A DNA stretch of 56,880 bases from Rhabdothermincola sp037478855. Its GTDB lineage: Bacteria; Actinomycetota; Acidimicrobiia; Acidimicrobiales; Acidimicrobilacustridaceae. Location: NCBI GenBank assembly GCA_037478855.1, contig JBBFLY010000010.1, positions 1 through 56,880 on the forward strand, given 5' to 3'. Both the position numbers and the translations under genes were made by a program. Shown here piece after piece: positions 44,254 through 51,175 of this stretch. Below the pieces are notes generated by a model. It saw only the letters and a list, made by a program, of their open reading frames with translations, did not search any database and was not told where the DNA came from. Numbering within the stretch: the stretch's first letter is position 1; each line of letters opens with the position of its first letter.

Positions 44254-45252
44254 ATGCTCGACGAACGCAAGGCCAACGTCCTGAGGGCTGTGGTCGAGGA
44301 GTACATCGCCACGGCCCAGCCGGTCGGCTCCGGGCATGTGACCCGCGCGCCCGGCATCAACGTCTCCGCTGCGACGGTCCGCAACGACATGGCCCTGCTC
44401 GAGCAGGAGGGCTACCTGTACCAGCCCCACACCAGCGCGGGTCGGGTGCCGACCGAGAAGGGCTACCGCTTCTTCGTGGACAGCCTGACCACCCCCGGCA
44501 GGTTGGGTGGCGCCGAGGCTCAGCAGGTGCGCAACTTCTTCGCCCACGCCCACGGCGAGCTCGAACGGATGCTGCAGGACACGAGCCGGCTGCTGTCGAG
44601 CCTCACCGCGTACACCGCGGTGGTCGTGGGTCCGCCTCACGAGGCGGCCACGGTGCGCTCGGTCCAGCTCGTGAGCCTCACGTCGACGGTGGTGCTCGTC
44701 GTGGTCGTGCTCTCCAACGGCGTCATCGAGAAGCGCACGATCGACCTCGCCGCTGAGACCGATGAGGCGGCGGTCGCCGACGCGGGCCGACGGTTGTGCG
44801 AGCTGCTCGTGGGTCGCCCGCTCACCGAGGCTGCCAAAGTCGATCTGACCGAGCGCGACTCGGCTGATCCTCTGCTCGTGGCGGGGCTCCGGGCGCTCGG
44901 CGACGAGCCGCCGGAGGAGCCCGACGTCTACCTGGCGGGCACCTCGAACATGGCGGCGGCGTTCGACGCGGTGAGTACGGTCCAGGAGATCCTGCGGATC
45001 CTCGAGCAGCACTTCGTGGTCGTGTCGCTCCTGAAGGACGTCCTCGACCGGGGCCTCAGCGTGGCGATCGGCACCGAGACCGGCGTGCAACCGCTGAGCG
45101 ACTGCTCAGTGGTGGTGGCGCCCTACGAGGTCGACGGCGAACCCCTCGGTTCGATCGGCGTGCTCGGTCCCACGCGCATGAACTACCCGCAGGCCATGGC
45201 CGCAGTCGCCGTGGTCAGCGAGCGCCTCGGTCGGCGACTGAGCGAGGGCTGA
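44254..45252 (+). CDS. hrcA: Heat-inducible transcription repressor HrcA
   Basis: This 332-residue repressor controls class I heat-shock genes by binding CIRCE. The N-terminal winged helix (VLRAVVEEYIATAQPVGSGHV and SAATVRNDMALLEQEGYLYQPHTSAGRVP) is highly conserved, and the GAF-like C-terminal part continues to YPQAMAAVAVVSERL. A CIRCE element sits just upstream, so it represses its own operon with dnaJ, which begins 3 bp after its stop. Confidence 0.96.
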   Translation: MLDERKANVLRAVVEEYIATAQPVGSGHVTRAPGINVSAATVRNDMALLEQEGYLYQPHTSAGRVPTEKGYRFFVDSLTTPGRLGGAEAQQVRNFFAHAHGELERMLQDTSRLLSSLTAYTAVVVGPPHEAATVRSVQLVSLTSTVVLVVVVLSNGVIEKRTIDLAAETDEAAVADAGRRLCELLVGRPLTEAAKVDLTERDSADPLLVAGLRALGDEPPEEPDVYLAGTSNMAAAFDAVSTVQEILRILEQHFVVVSLLKDVLDRGLSVAIGTETGVQPLSDCSVVVAPYEVDGEPLGSIGVLGPTRMNYPQAMAAVAVVSERLGRRLSEG

Positions 45253-45255
45253 ACG

Positions 45256-46356
45256 GTGGCAGCCGACCTCTACGAGCTGCTCGGCGTCTCCCGCGACGCG
45301 TCGCAGGAGGAGATCAAGCGGGCGTACCGTCGACGGGCTCGGGAGCTGCACCCCGACGCGAACGGAGGGGATCCCGAGGCGGAGGCCCGCTTCAAGGAGG
45401 TCGTTGCGGCCTACGAGGTCCTGAGCGACCCCGAGCGGCGCCGCCGGTACGACCTCTACGGCACGACCGGCTCGCAGGCCGATGTGGGCTTCGGCGGCGG
45501 CATCGGTGACATCTTCGATCTGTTCTTCGGCGGGTCACCCTTCGGCGGGACCGGGGCGCCGGGAGGGCCACCGCGAGGTGCCGACCTCGAGGTGGTTGTC
45601 GACGTGACCTTCGAGCAGGCGGTGTTCGGCGCGAACGTCCCGGTCTCGGTGCGCACCGCGGTGCCGTGTGCAGCCTGTGAGGCGACCGGAGCCGATCGGG
45701 GCAGCCTGCCCGAGCGCTGCCCGGACTGCGGAGGTACCGGCCAGGTCCGGCGTGTCCGCCAGTCGATCCTCGGTCAGATGATGACCGCGAGCAGCTGCGC
45801 CCGCTGCGGCGGTCTGGGCACGGTCATCCGGCACCCGTGTCCCACCTGCGGTGGGGAGGGCCGGACGCTCGAGGACAAGACCTACCAGGTCGAGGTGCCG
45901 GCAGGGGTCGACACCGGGGCCACCCTCCGCCTCACCGGACGCGGTGCGGCCGGTCCCCGGGGTGGTGGCATCGGTGATCTCTACGTCCACGTCCGCGTGC
46001 TCCCACACGCGCGCTTCACCCGGCAGGGCGATGACCTCCACGCGGACCTGCACATCTCGTTCACGCAGGCCGCGCTGGGTGCGCAGGTCAGCTTCGAGAC
46101 GCTCGACGGCGAGGAGGTCCTCACCATCGCACCAGGAACCCAGTCCGGCGAGGTCCTCCGCCTGCGTGGTCTCGGCGTCCCCCATGTCAAGGGTCGGGGC
46201 CGGGGCGATCTGTTCGTGCGCATCCTCGTCGACACGCCCACCGACCTGAGCGCCGAGGAGGAGGAGCTGCTCCGCGCGTTCGCCGAGCTGCGCGGTGACG
46301 AGGTGGCTCCGCCCCCGGGTGGTCTGCTCTCGAGGATGCGCTCCGCGTTCAAGTAG
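45256..46356 (+). CDS. dnaJ: Chaperone DnaJ
   Basis: This 366-residue type I J-protein stimulates DnaK ATPase and binds unfolded clients. The J-domain has the essential HPD (32-34). A Gly/Phe-rich region (FGGGIGDIFDLFFGGSPFGG) follows, then four zinc-binding repeats (CAACEATG, CPDCGGTG, CARCGGLG, CPTCGGEG) and the C-terminal substrate domains. The gene is 3 bp behind hrcA, so it belongs to the CIRCE-controlled unit; this is the DnaJ2-type location, separate from any dnaK-grpE operon. Confidence 0.96.
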   Translation: MAADLYELLGVSRDASQEEIKRAYRRRARELHPDANGGDPEAEARFKEVVAAYEVLSDPERRRRYDLYGTTGSQADVGFGGGIGDIFDLFFGGSPFGGTGAPGGPPRGADLEVVVDVTFEQAVFGANVPVSVRTAVPCAACEATGADRGSLPERCPDCGGTGQVRRVRQSILGQMMTASSCARCGGLGTVIRHPCPTCGGEGRTLEDKTYQVEVPAGVDTGATLRLTGRGAAGPRGGGIGDLYVHVRVLPHARFTRQGDDLHADLHISFTQAALGAQVSFETLDGEEVLTIAPGTQSGEVLRLRGLGVPHVKGRGRGDLFVRILVDTPTDLSAEEEELLRAFAELRGDEVAPPPGGLLSRMRSAFK

Positions 46357-46364
46357 GGAGCCAG

Positions 46365-47072
46365 TTGTCCGAACCGGGCCACGCCGCCCTCGATCCCCCC
46401 GCTGGTCCACCGCTGGTCTTCGTCGCCGACCTCCACCAGCCCACGCTCGACGCGGACGATCTGCACCATCTCGCCCGTGTCCTGCGGGTGCGTGAGGGTG
46501 CACTCTGCACGATCTCGGACGGCCAGGGACGCTGGCGGGCCGCCCGGTTCGCTGCCGAGCCGGATCCGGTCGGTCCGATCGTGGAGGTGCCGCCTCCTAA
46601 CCCACCGCTGGCCATCGGGTTCGCGCTGCTGAAGGGCGATCGGACCGAGCTGGTGGTGCAGAAGCTGACCGAGCTGGGCGTCGATCGGATCGTCCCGCTC
46701 ATGACCGATCGGACCATCGCCCGTCCGGATCCGGCCCGGGCGGCCAAGCTCGTGGAGCGCCTCCGTCGCATCGCGCGGGAGGCCTGCATGCAGAGCCGTC
46801 GCTGCCGCTTCCCCCGGATCGAGTCGGTCACCCCGTTCGACGAGGTGGTGGGCGAACCCGGCGTAGCCCTCGCCGACCGGGCCGGCGAGTCGCCCGACCT
46901 TTCGCACCCCTTCGTGCTGGTGGGCCCCGAGGGGGGTTGGGCGCCGCGGGAGCGGGGGATGGCTCCGCACGTCGTGGGTCTCGGCCGGCACGTGCTGCGG
47001 GCCGAGACCGCCGCGCTGGCCGCCGGCGCGCTGTTAGCCGCTCTGCGGGAGGGACGCCAGCCGGAGTCGTGA
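46365..47072 (+). CDS. rsmE: 16S rRNA (uracil-1498-N3)-methyltransferase
   Basis: This 235-residue SPOUT-class methyltransferase modifies U1498 of 16S rRNA. It has an N-terminal PUA-like domain (DLHHLARVLRVREG), the KLTELGVDRIVPLMTDRTI core, RIAREACMQSRRCRFP and the SAM-binding knot LVGPEGGWAPRE followed by LGRHVLRAETAALAA. TTG at 46365 lies 8 bp after dnaJ. Its position after hrcA-dnaJ is widely conserved. Confidence 0.95.
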   Translation: MSEPGHAALDPPAGPPLVFVADLHQPTLDADDLHHLARVLRVREGALCTISDGQGRWRAARFAAEPDPVGPIVEVPPPNPPLAIGFALLKGDRTELVVQKLTELGVDRIVPLMTDRTIARPDPARAAKLVERLRRIAREACMQSRRCRFPRIESVTPFDEVVGEPGVALADRAGESPDLSHPFVLVGPEGGWAPRERGMAPHVVGLGRHVLRAETAALAAGALLAALREGRQPES

Positions 47073-47085
47073 ACGGGTAGGTCGG

Positions 47086-47114
47086 TTGTCCTAGGAGGGC
47101 ACGCAGCGTAGGCT
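47086..47114 (+). promoter_or_regulatory. Promoter of the BldD-like gene
   Basis: TTGTCC (47086-47091) and TAGGCT (47109-47114) are 17 bp apart. A start point near 47121 would give an unusually long leader of about 165 nt before the ATG at 47286. A perfect 15-bp tandem repeat lies inside this leader. Confidence 0.55.
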
Positions 47115-47135
47115 TACTCCGGCGATGCGCCACGG

Positions 47136-47165
47136 AATGTGGTGTCGGCGAATGTGGTGTCGGCG
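47136..47165. repeat. Perfect 15-bp tandem repeat in the BldD-like gene leader
   Basis: AATGTGGTGTCGGCG occurs twice head to tail (47136-47150 and 47151-47165). It is downstream of the predicted promoter. It may be a double protein-binding site or a slippage product. Confidence 0.85.
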
Positions 47166-47285
47166 ACCTCCGGCCCGCCAAGGCCGCCCAGCTACGGCGT
47201 CCTCCGGGGTCGGTCCGGGGCACGGCAGCACGTGGAGCGCGCGGGCCGGTCAGCCCGGTTCGCGACGAGGAGAGGGAGTACGGGC

Positions 47286-47801
47286 ATGACCAGCGATCCC
47301 GGTGAGGTCCCGACCAGCTACAGCCGCAAGGTCGGTGAGCGTCTGCGGGCCATCCGCCGACAGAAGCGCCTGTCGCTCCAGGAGGTCGAGGCGGCCTCCC
47401 AGCAGGAGTTCAAGGCCTCCGTGCTCGGCGCGTATGAGCGAGGGGAACGAGCCATCTCGGTTCCCCGCCTGCAACGATTGGCCCGCTTCTACAACGTCCC
47501 CGTGGACCAGCTGCTCCCGCCCGACGAGGGTCCGGGGTTCCCCGGATCTCAGCGAGCGCCCATCGGTGGGACCGACACCTCCGTCACGATCGATCTGCGC
47601 CGGCTGGAGAACCTCAGCGGGCCGGAGGCAGAGATGCTCAACCGGTACCTCACGATGATCCAGGTGCAGCGGCAGGACTTCAACGGGCGCATGCTCACCA
47701 TCCGCCGTGAGGATCTGCGGGCGATCGCGTGCATCCTCGGAGTGGGCGTCGACCACGCCTCGGGTCGGCTCGAGGACCTCGGTCTGAGCCTCGGGGCTTG
47801 A
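47286..47801 (+). CDS. BldD-like transcriptional regulator with a variant c-di-GMP-binding motif
   Basis: This is a 171-residue protein. The N-terminal helix-turn-helix (about 15-77: VGERLRAIRRQKRLSLQEVE, YERGERAISVPRLQRLARFY) closely resembles BldD, the developmental master regulator of Streptomyces. The C-terminal domain keeps the spacing of the BldD signature that binds tetrameric cyclic di-GMP. BldD has R-G-D-(8 residues)-R-Q-D-D; here it is R129-Q-D131, eight residues, R140-R-E-D143. The arginines and outer aspartates are kept. A c-di-GMP-responsive repressor is therefore plausible. A purine-rich GGAGAGGGAG precedes the ATG. The gene overlaps hemW by 4 bp. Confidence 0.85.
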   Translation: MTSDPGEVPTSYSRKVGERLRAIRRQKRLSLQEVEAASQQEFKASVLGAYERGERAISVPRLQRLARFYNVPVDQLLPPDEGPGFPGSQRAPIGGTDTSVTIDLRRLENLSGPEAEMLNRYLTMIQVQRQDFNGRMLTIRREDLRAIACILGVGVDHASGRLEDLGLSLGA

Positions 47802-48895
47802 TCTCGCCGGTCCCCCAGTCAGGCGCTCCCCGCGGGTCGGGCGTCTACGTCCACATCCCGTTCTGCGCGTCCCGCTGCGACTACTGCGCGTTCGCCACCT
47901 GGACCGACCGGGGTCATCTGGTCGGGAGCTACCTCGACGCCCTGGTCGTCGAGGTGCAGCGGGCTGTGGCCGACGGGCTGTCGCCAGCTTCGACGGTCTT
48001 CGTGGGTGGAGGAACCCCGTCGTACGTGCCGCCTGAGGGTCTCGCCCGGGTGCTCGATGCGATCCCACGCACGGGCGATGCCGAGGTCACGGTGGAGTGC
48101 AACCCTGACGACGTCACGCCCGCGCTGGTGGAGGTGCTGGCCGATGCGGGCGTGAACCGGCTCTCGCTCGGGGTGCAGTCGATGGTGCCGCACGTGCTGC
48201 GGGCACTCGGCCGATCACACGCCCCGGAGTCGGTGCCTGCCGCGCTCGACGCCGCCCGAGGCGCGGGGATCGCCAACGTCAACCTCGACCTCATCTACGG
48301 CGGCGCGGGTGAGTCGCTCGCGGACTGGCGGGCGACGCTCGACGCGACGCTTGCGCTCGAACCCGAGCACGTCTCGGCCTATGCGCTGACCGTCGAGCCC
48401 GGTACGCCGCTGGCGGCGGATGCGGCCCGCCACCCCGACGACGACGATCAGGCCGACAAGTACCTGCTCGCCACCGAGCTGCTCGGTGCCGCGGGCTACG
48501 AGTGGTACGAGATCTCAAACTGGGCTCGGCCAGGCCGGAGGTGCCGGCACAACCTGCTCTACTGGTCCCAGGGTGACTACCGGGGCTTCGGATGCGCGGC
48601 CCACTCCCACCGGGGTGGTCGACGCTGGTGGAACGTGCGCACCCCCGAGCGCTACATCGAGGCGATCCGAGCCGGGGTGAGCCCCGAGGCCGGTGCGGAG
48701 CAGCTCGACGCCGAGGCTCGTCGGATCGAAGGGCTCCAGCTGGCCATTCGCACGGTGACGGGTGCGCCACCCGACGCGCTCTCCGATGACGATCTCGGTG
48801 ACCTCGCCGGTCTGGTGACACGGCGGGACGGGCGCCTCGTGCTGACGGAGCGGGGACGTCTCCTCGCGAACGAGGTGGCGGTCAGGCTCCGGTGA
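47798..48895 (+). CDS. hemW: HemW-type radical SAM protein
   Basis: This 365-residue radical SAM protein has the cluster motif C23-x3-C27-x2-C30 (CASRCDYC), GGGTPSYVPP and VTVECNPDDVTP, and the HemW C-terminal domain. HemW was long named after coproporphyrinogen oxidase HemN but acts in heme handling (family knowledge); CASRCDYC lacks the extra cysteine (CxxxCxxC-x-C) seen in HemN. TTG at 47798 overlaps the BldD-like stop (TTGA) and is preferred to an upstream start inside that gene. In many bacteria hemW lies between lepA and hrcA; here it is displaced behind the BldD-like gene. The end overlaps the convergent LysM gene by 14 bp. Confidence 0.92.
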   Translation: MISPVPQSGAPRGSGVYVHIPFCASRCDYCAFATWTDRGHLVGSYLDALVVEVQRAVADGLSPASTVFVGGGTPSYVPPEGLARVLDAIPRTGDAEVTVECNPDDVTPALVEVLADAGVNRLSLGVQSMVPHVLRALGRSHAPESVPAALDAARGAGIANVNLDLIYGGAGESLADWRATLDATLALEPEHVSAYALTVEPGTPLAADAARHPDDDDQADKYLLATELLGAAGYEWYEISNWARPGRRCRHNLLYWSQGDYRGFGCAAHSHRGGRRWWNVRTPERYIEAIRAGVSPEAGAEQLDAEARRIEGLQLAIRTVTGAPPDALSDDDLGDLAGLVTRRDGRLVLTERGRLLANEVAVRLR

Positions 48896-49706
48896 GCGGC
48901 GGTGGGACCGGGGGGAGCTCGAAGACCTGACCCGGGAGGATGAGGTCCGGGTTCGCCGGGACGACCAGGCGGTCCTGGTTGCGGGCGACGAGCGAGTCCA
49001 GATAGGCGGCGGTCTCCGCATCGGTCGGGGGTCGGGACCACGCCTCCGCGAGGGTCCGGTGGGCGATGCCCCAGAGGTGCTCGCCGGCTGAGACCGTCCA
49101 GGATCCCGGCCCGGTGGCGCTCACCTGTGGTGCCATATGGGAGCCGGCGTCGGCCGCGCCGGGTGCCTCGGGTCGCGAGGAGCGCCCGTCCTGCTCCGCG
49201 GAGCTGTGCTCCCCGAGCGCCCGCATCACCGGAGGTGCGCTTCGGATGGGGTCGGCGGTCTGCCCGGCTTCAGCCGGGTGGTGATCGAGCAGGCGCATCA
49301 CCACCGGTGAGGGCGCCGGGGAGGCGCCGGCGGTCGCGGTGCTAGCTGCCAGAGCGAGGCCCACTCCGACGCTGCCGTGCAGGAGACGGCGCACCCAGGG
49401 GATGGTGATGAGGTCGGCCGCGGCGACGAGCGTCGGGACCTGCGTCAGTCGTGCGAGCAGCCCCAGGCAGACGGTCACGAGCAGGTAGGCGCAGCAGGCG
49501 AGGCTGAACAGCCTCGCGGACGCCATCGCGGCGACGAGCGGGCCGCGCTCATCGAGCCAGGCGGTCACGGAGGCCGGATCGACTCGCCCGGGCCCGGGAA
49601 GCGCGCCGCCCGCCGCGAGCAGGACTCCGAGCTGGGCGCCGAGCGCGAGCAGCCAGAGCATCACCCGCCACCGGCCGAGCCATCGGGGGCTCATCGGCGT
49701 GCTCAT
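48882..49706 (-). CDS. Membrane protein with C-terminal LysM domain
   Basis: This 274-residue protein has three hydrophobic segments (about 14-36, 66-88 and 108-128). A low-complexity linker follows, then a LysM domain (about 203-268, WTVSAGEHLWGIAHRTL to ILPGQVFELP), which binds peptidoglycan or other N-acetylglucosamine polymers. The LysM part should be outside. Similar TM-LysM proteins occur in actinobacteria, but no function is assigned. The start overlaps the pseudokinase stop by 4 bp (ATGA), so it is the second gene of a two-gene operon driven by the promoter at 51.1 kb. Confidence 0.8.
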   Translation of the reverse strand: MSTPMSPRWLGRWRVMLWLLALGAQLGVLLAAGGALPGPGRVDPASVTAWLDERGPLVAAMASARLFSLACCAYLLVTVCLGLLARLTQVPTLVAAADLITIPWVRRLLHGSVGVGLALAASTATAGASPAPSPVVMRLLDHHPAEAGQTADPIRSAPPVMRALGEHSSAEQDGRSSRPEAPGAADAGSHMAPQVSATGPGSWTVSAGEHLWGIAHRTLAEAWSRPPTDAETAAYLDSLVARNQDRLVVPANPDLILPGQVFELPPVPPPLTGA

Positions 49707-51061
49707 CGGACGACCGGCGGGAGGGGGATCACCCGGCCATCAGCGAGCACCCCTGCCAGCCTGGGGCAGTCGCCCTCGGCGACCGTCTGCAGATGCGCCC
49801 CGGGCGCCAGCTGGGTGAGCGGTCGAGCTTCGAGCTCGGCGCCCTCCTGCGCCCACCCGTCGAAGACGAACACCTCGCCGGTGGCTGGTCGGAGGAGGGC
49901 CGCCCGCAGTCGCCCGTCGCACCCCCAGTCACCGACGAGGACCTCGTCGCCCGGTGCGCCGATCTCGTACCGACGTCCCTCGACGGTGACCACGGGTGGG
50001 TCCGCCGTCGGTGCTGGCTGGTCGGACTCCCGTCCGGGGCTCGCCGGGGGGTTCGAGGGGGTGGTGCCGGGCCTGAGCCGATCCCCGTCGGTCGTCGGGG
50101 CGTCGGGCACCGGGAGGTCGGATACCGGCTCGTTGGAGACCGGCTCGTTGGAGACCGGCTCGTTGGAGACCGAGGCATCGATCCCGGTCGCGGTCGCGTG
50201 CGGAGGTGATGCTGTCCCGCCTGAGAAGACGCCGAGGGCGAGCGCGACCACGCCGGTCACCCCGGCGAGGGCGCTCGCGGCCCGCAGGATCCGGGCGCGA
50301 TACCGGCTCGAGGTCGGACGTGGCGCCGCGGCCCGCAGGTGCTCCAGCGGATCCGCGCCGGTGGGTCGGGGAGGAGGGGTCGGTGCCGAGGGCGTCGGTT
50401 GCCGGTCGGGCTGGGGTCGGCCCGGCGCCAGCTGCTGCAGGGCACGAGCGAGCGCGCGGGCCGTCGGCCGGCAGGTCGGGTCGTCGGCGGCGGCGTGATC
50501 CGCGAGGGTGAGCAGGGCGCGTGCGAGATCGCCCTCGTGGCGTCGGGTGGCTCCGAAGCGACGAAGCGGCACGATCGGCTCGGCGGGATCGATCTGGACC
50601 ACGCGAGTGATCAGGGCGCCGAGGTCCCGCACGTCCCCCGCGCGGTTCGCGCCGTGAGAGCCGGTGGTCCCGATGATCTCGGCCCGTCCGAAGCCACAGA
50701 GCACGGGGTGGCCCGCCCGGTCAATCAGGACGTGGGTCGGGTCATCCAGCTGGCCGTGCACCACGCCCAGATCGTGCAGGTCGGCCACCGTCTCGGCCAC
50801 GGCGGCGATGATGCCGGCGAGCTCGCCGGGGGAGCGGCCAGGCTGGTCGGCGAGTGACCTGCTCCCGACCCAGCTGGTCAGCAGCTGGAGGGTGCCGCCG
50901 AGCTCCCGCATCCCGCGTGCCTCGACCACGCCGGGGTGCCTGGCGAAGGCCAGCACAGCGGCCTCGTGGACCAGTGCGGGGCGGTCTCGGCGGTCGAGCG
51001 CCTGCTTGACTGCCAGCAGTCGTCCATCACCGTCGCGGTCGACGCTCACCCGTGCACTCAT
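49703..51061 (-). CDS. Membrane-anchored protein with a kinase-like domain, probable pseudokinase
   Basis: This is a 452-residue protein. Residues 1 to about 210 have a Ser/Thr kinase fold with Lys19 and Glu33 present (beta-3 lysine and helix C glutamate). However, the glycine loop is missing, the HRD catalytic motif reads H102-G-Q104 and DFG reads CGFG (122-125), so both catalytic aspartates are lost. A Pro-rich linker and one membrane helix (259-281) follow. Outside there is a short tandem repeat (VSNEP three times, 298-312) and a globular C-terminus. It likely senses or scaffolds rather than phosphorylates. AGGAGG precedes the ATG, with a good promoter at 51085-51113. The MviN-type pseudokinase of mycobacteria is an analogy, not a homology claim. 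Confidence 0.78.
   Translation of the reverse strand: MSARVSVDRDGDGRLLAVKQALDRRDRPALVHEAAVLAFARHPGVVEARGMRELGGTLQLLTSWVGSRSLADQPGRSPGELAGIIAAVAETVADLHDLGVVHGQLDDPTHVLIDRAGHPVLCGFGRAEIIGTTGSHGANRAGDVRDLGALITRVVQIDPAEPIVPLRRFGATRRHEGDLARALLTLADHAAADDPTCRPTARALARALQQLAPGRPQPDRQPTPSAPTPPPRPTGADPLEHLRAAAPRPTSSRYRARILRAASALAGVTGVVALALGVFSGGTASPPHATATGIDASVSNEPVSNEPVSNEPVSDLPVPDAPTTDGDRLRPGTTPSNPPASPGRESDQPAPTADPPVVTVEGRRYEIGAPGDEVLVGDWGCDGRLRAALLRPATGEVFVFDGWAQEGAELEARPLTQLAPGAHLQTVAEGDCPRLAGVLADGRVIPLPPVVR
50121..50174. repeat. 15-bp in-frame tandem repeat within the pseudokinase gene
   Basis: GAGACCGGCTCGTTG occurs in two perfect copies (50136-50165), preceded by a copy with one mismatch (50121-50135) and followed by a partial one. 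On the minus strand it encodes the VSNEP repeats in the extracytoplasmic stalk. Copy number changes would stay in frame, so stalk length could vary between strains. Confidence 0.85.
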
Positions 51062-51084
51062 GCGCTCCCCTCCTGGTCGGCGGC

Positions 51085-51113
51085 ACTCTAGGAAGAGGTA
51101 TCAGAAAACACAA
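51085..51113 (-). promoter_or_regulatory. Promoter of the pseudokinase-LysM operon within an AT-rich patch
   Basis: On the minus strand TTGTGT (51113-51108) and TAGAGT (51090-51085) are separated by 17 bp. A strongly A/T-rich tract upstream (about 51114-51145) resembles an UP element and is unusual in this genome. AGGAGG lies 8 bp before the ATG at 51061, so the transcript is leadered. Confidence 0.55.
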
Positions 51114-51175
51114 GAGTGATCGAAACAACATGAAAAAGCACAGAGGATTGGACTCGATCGGTCCACGGAGCCGGC

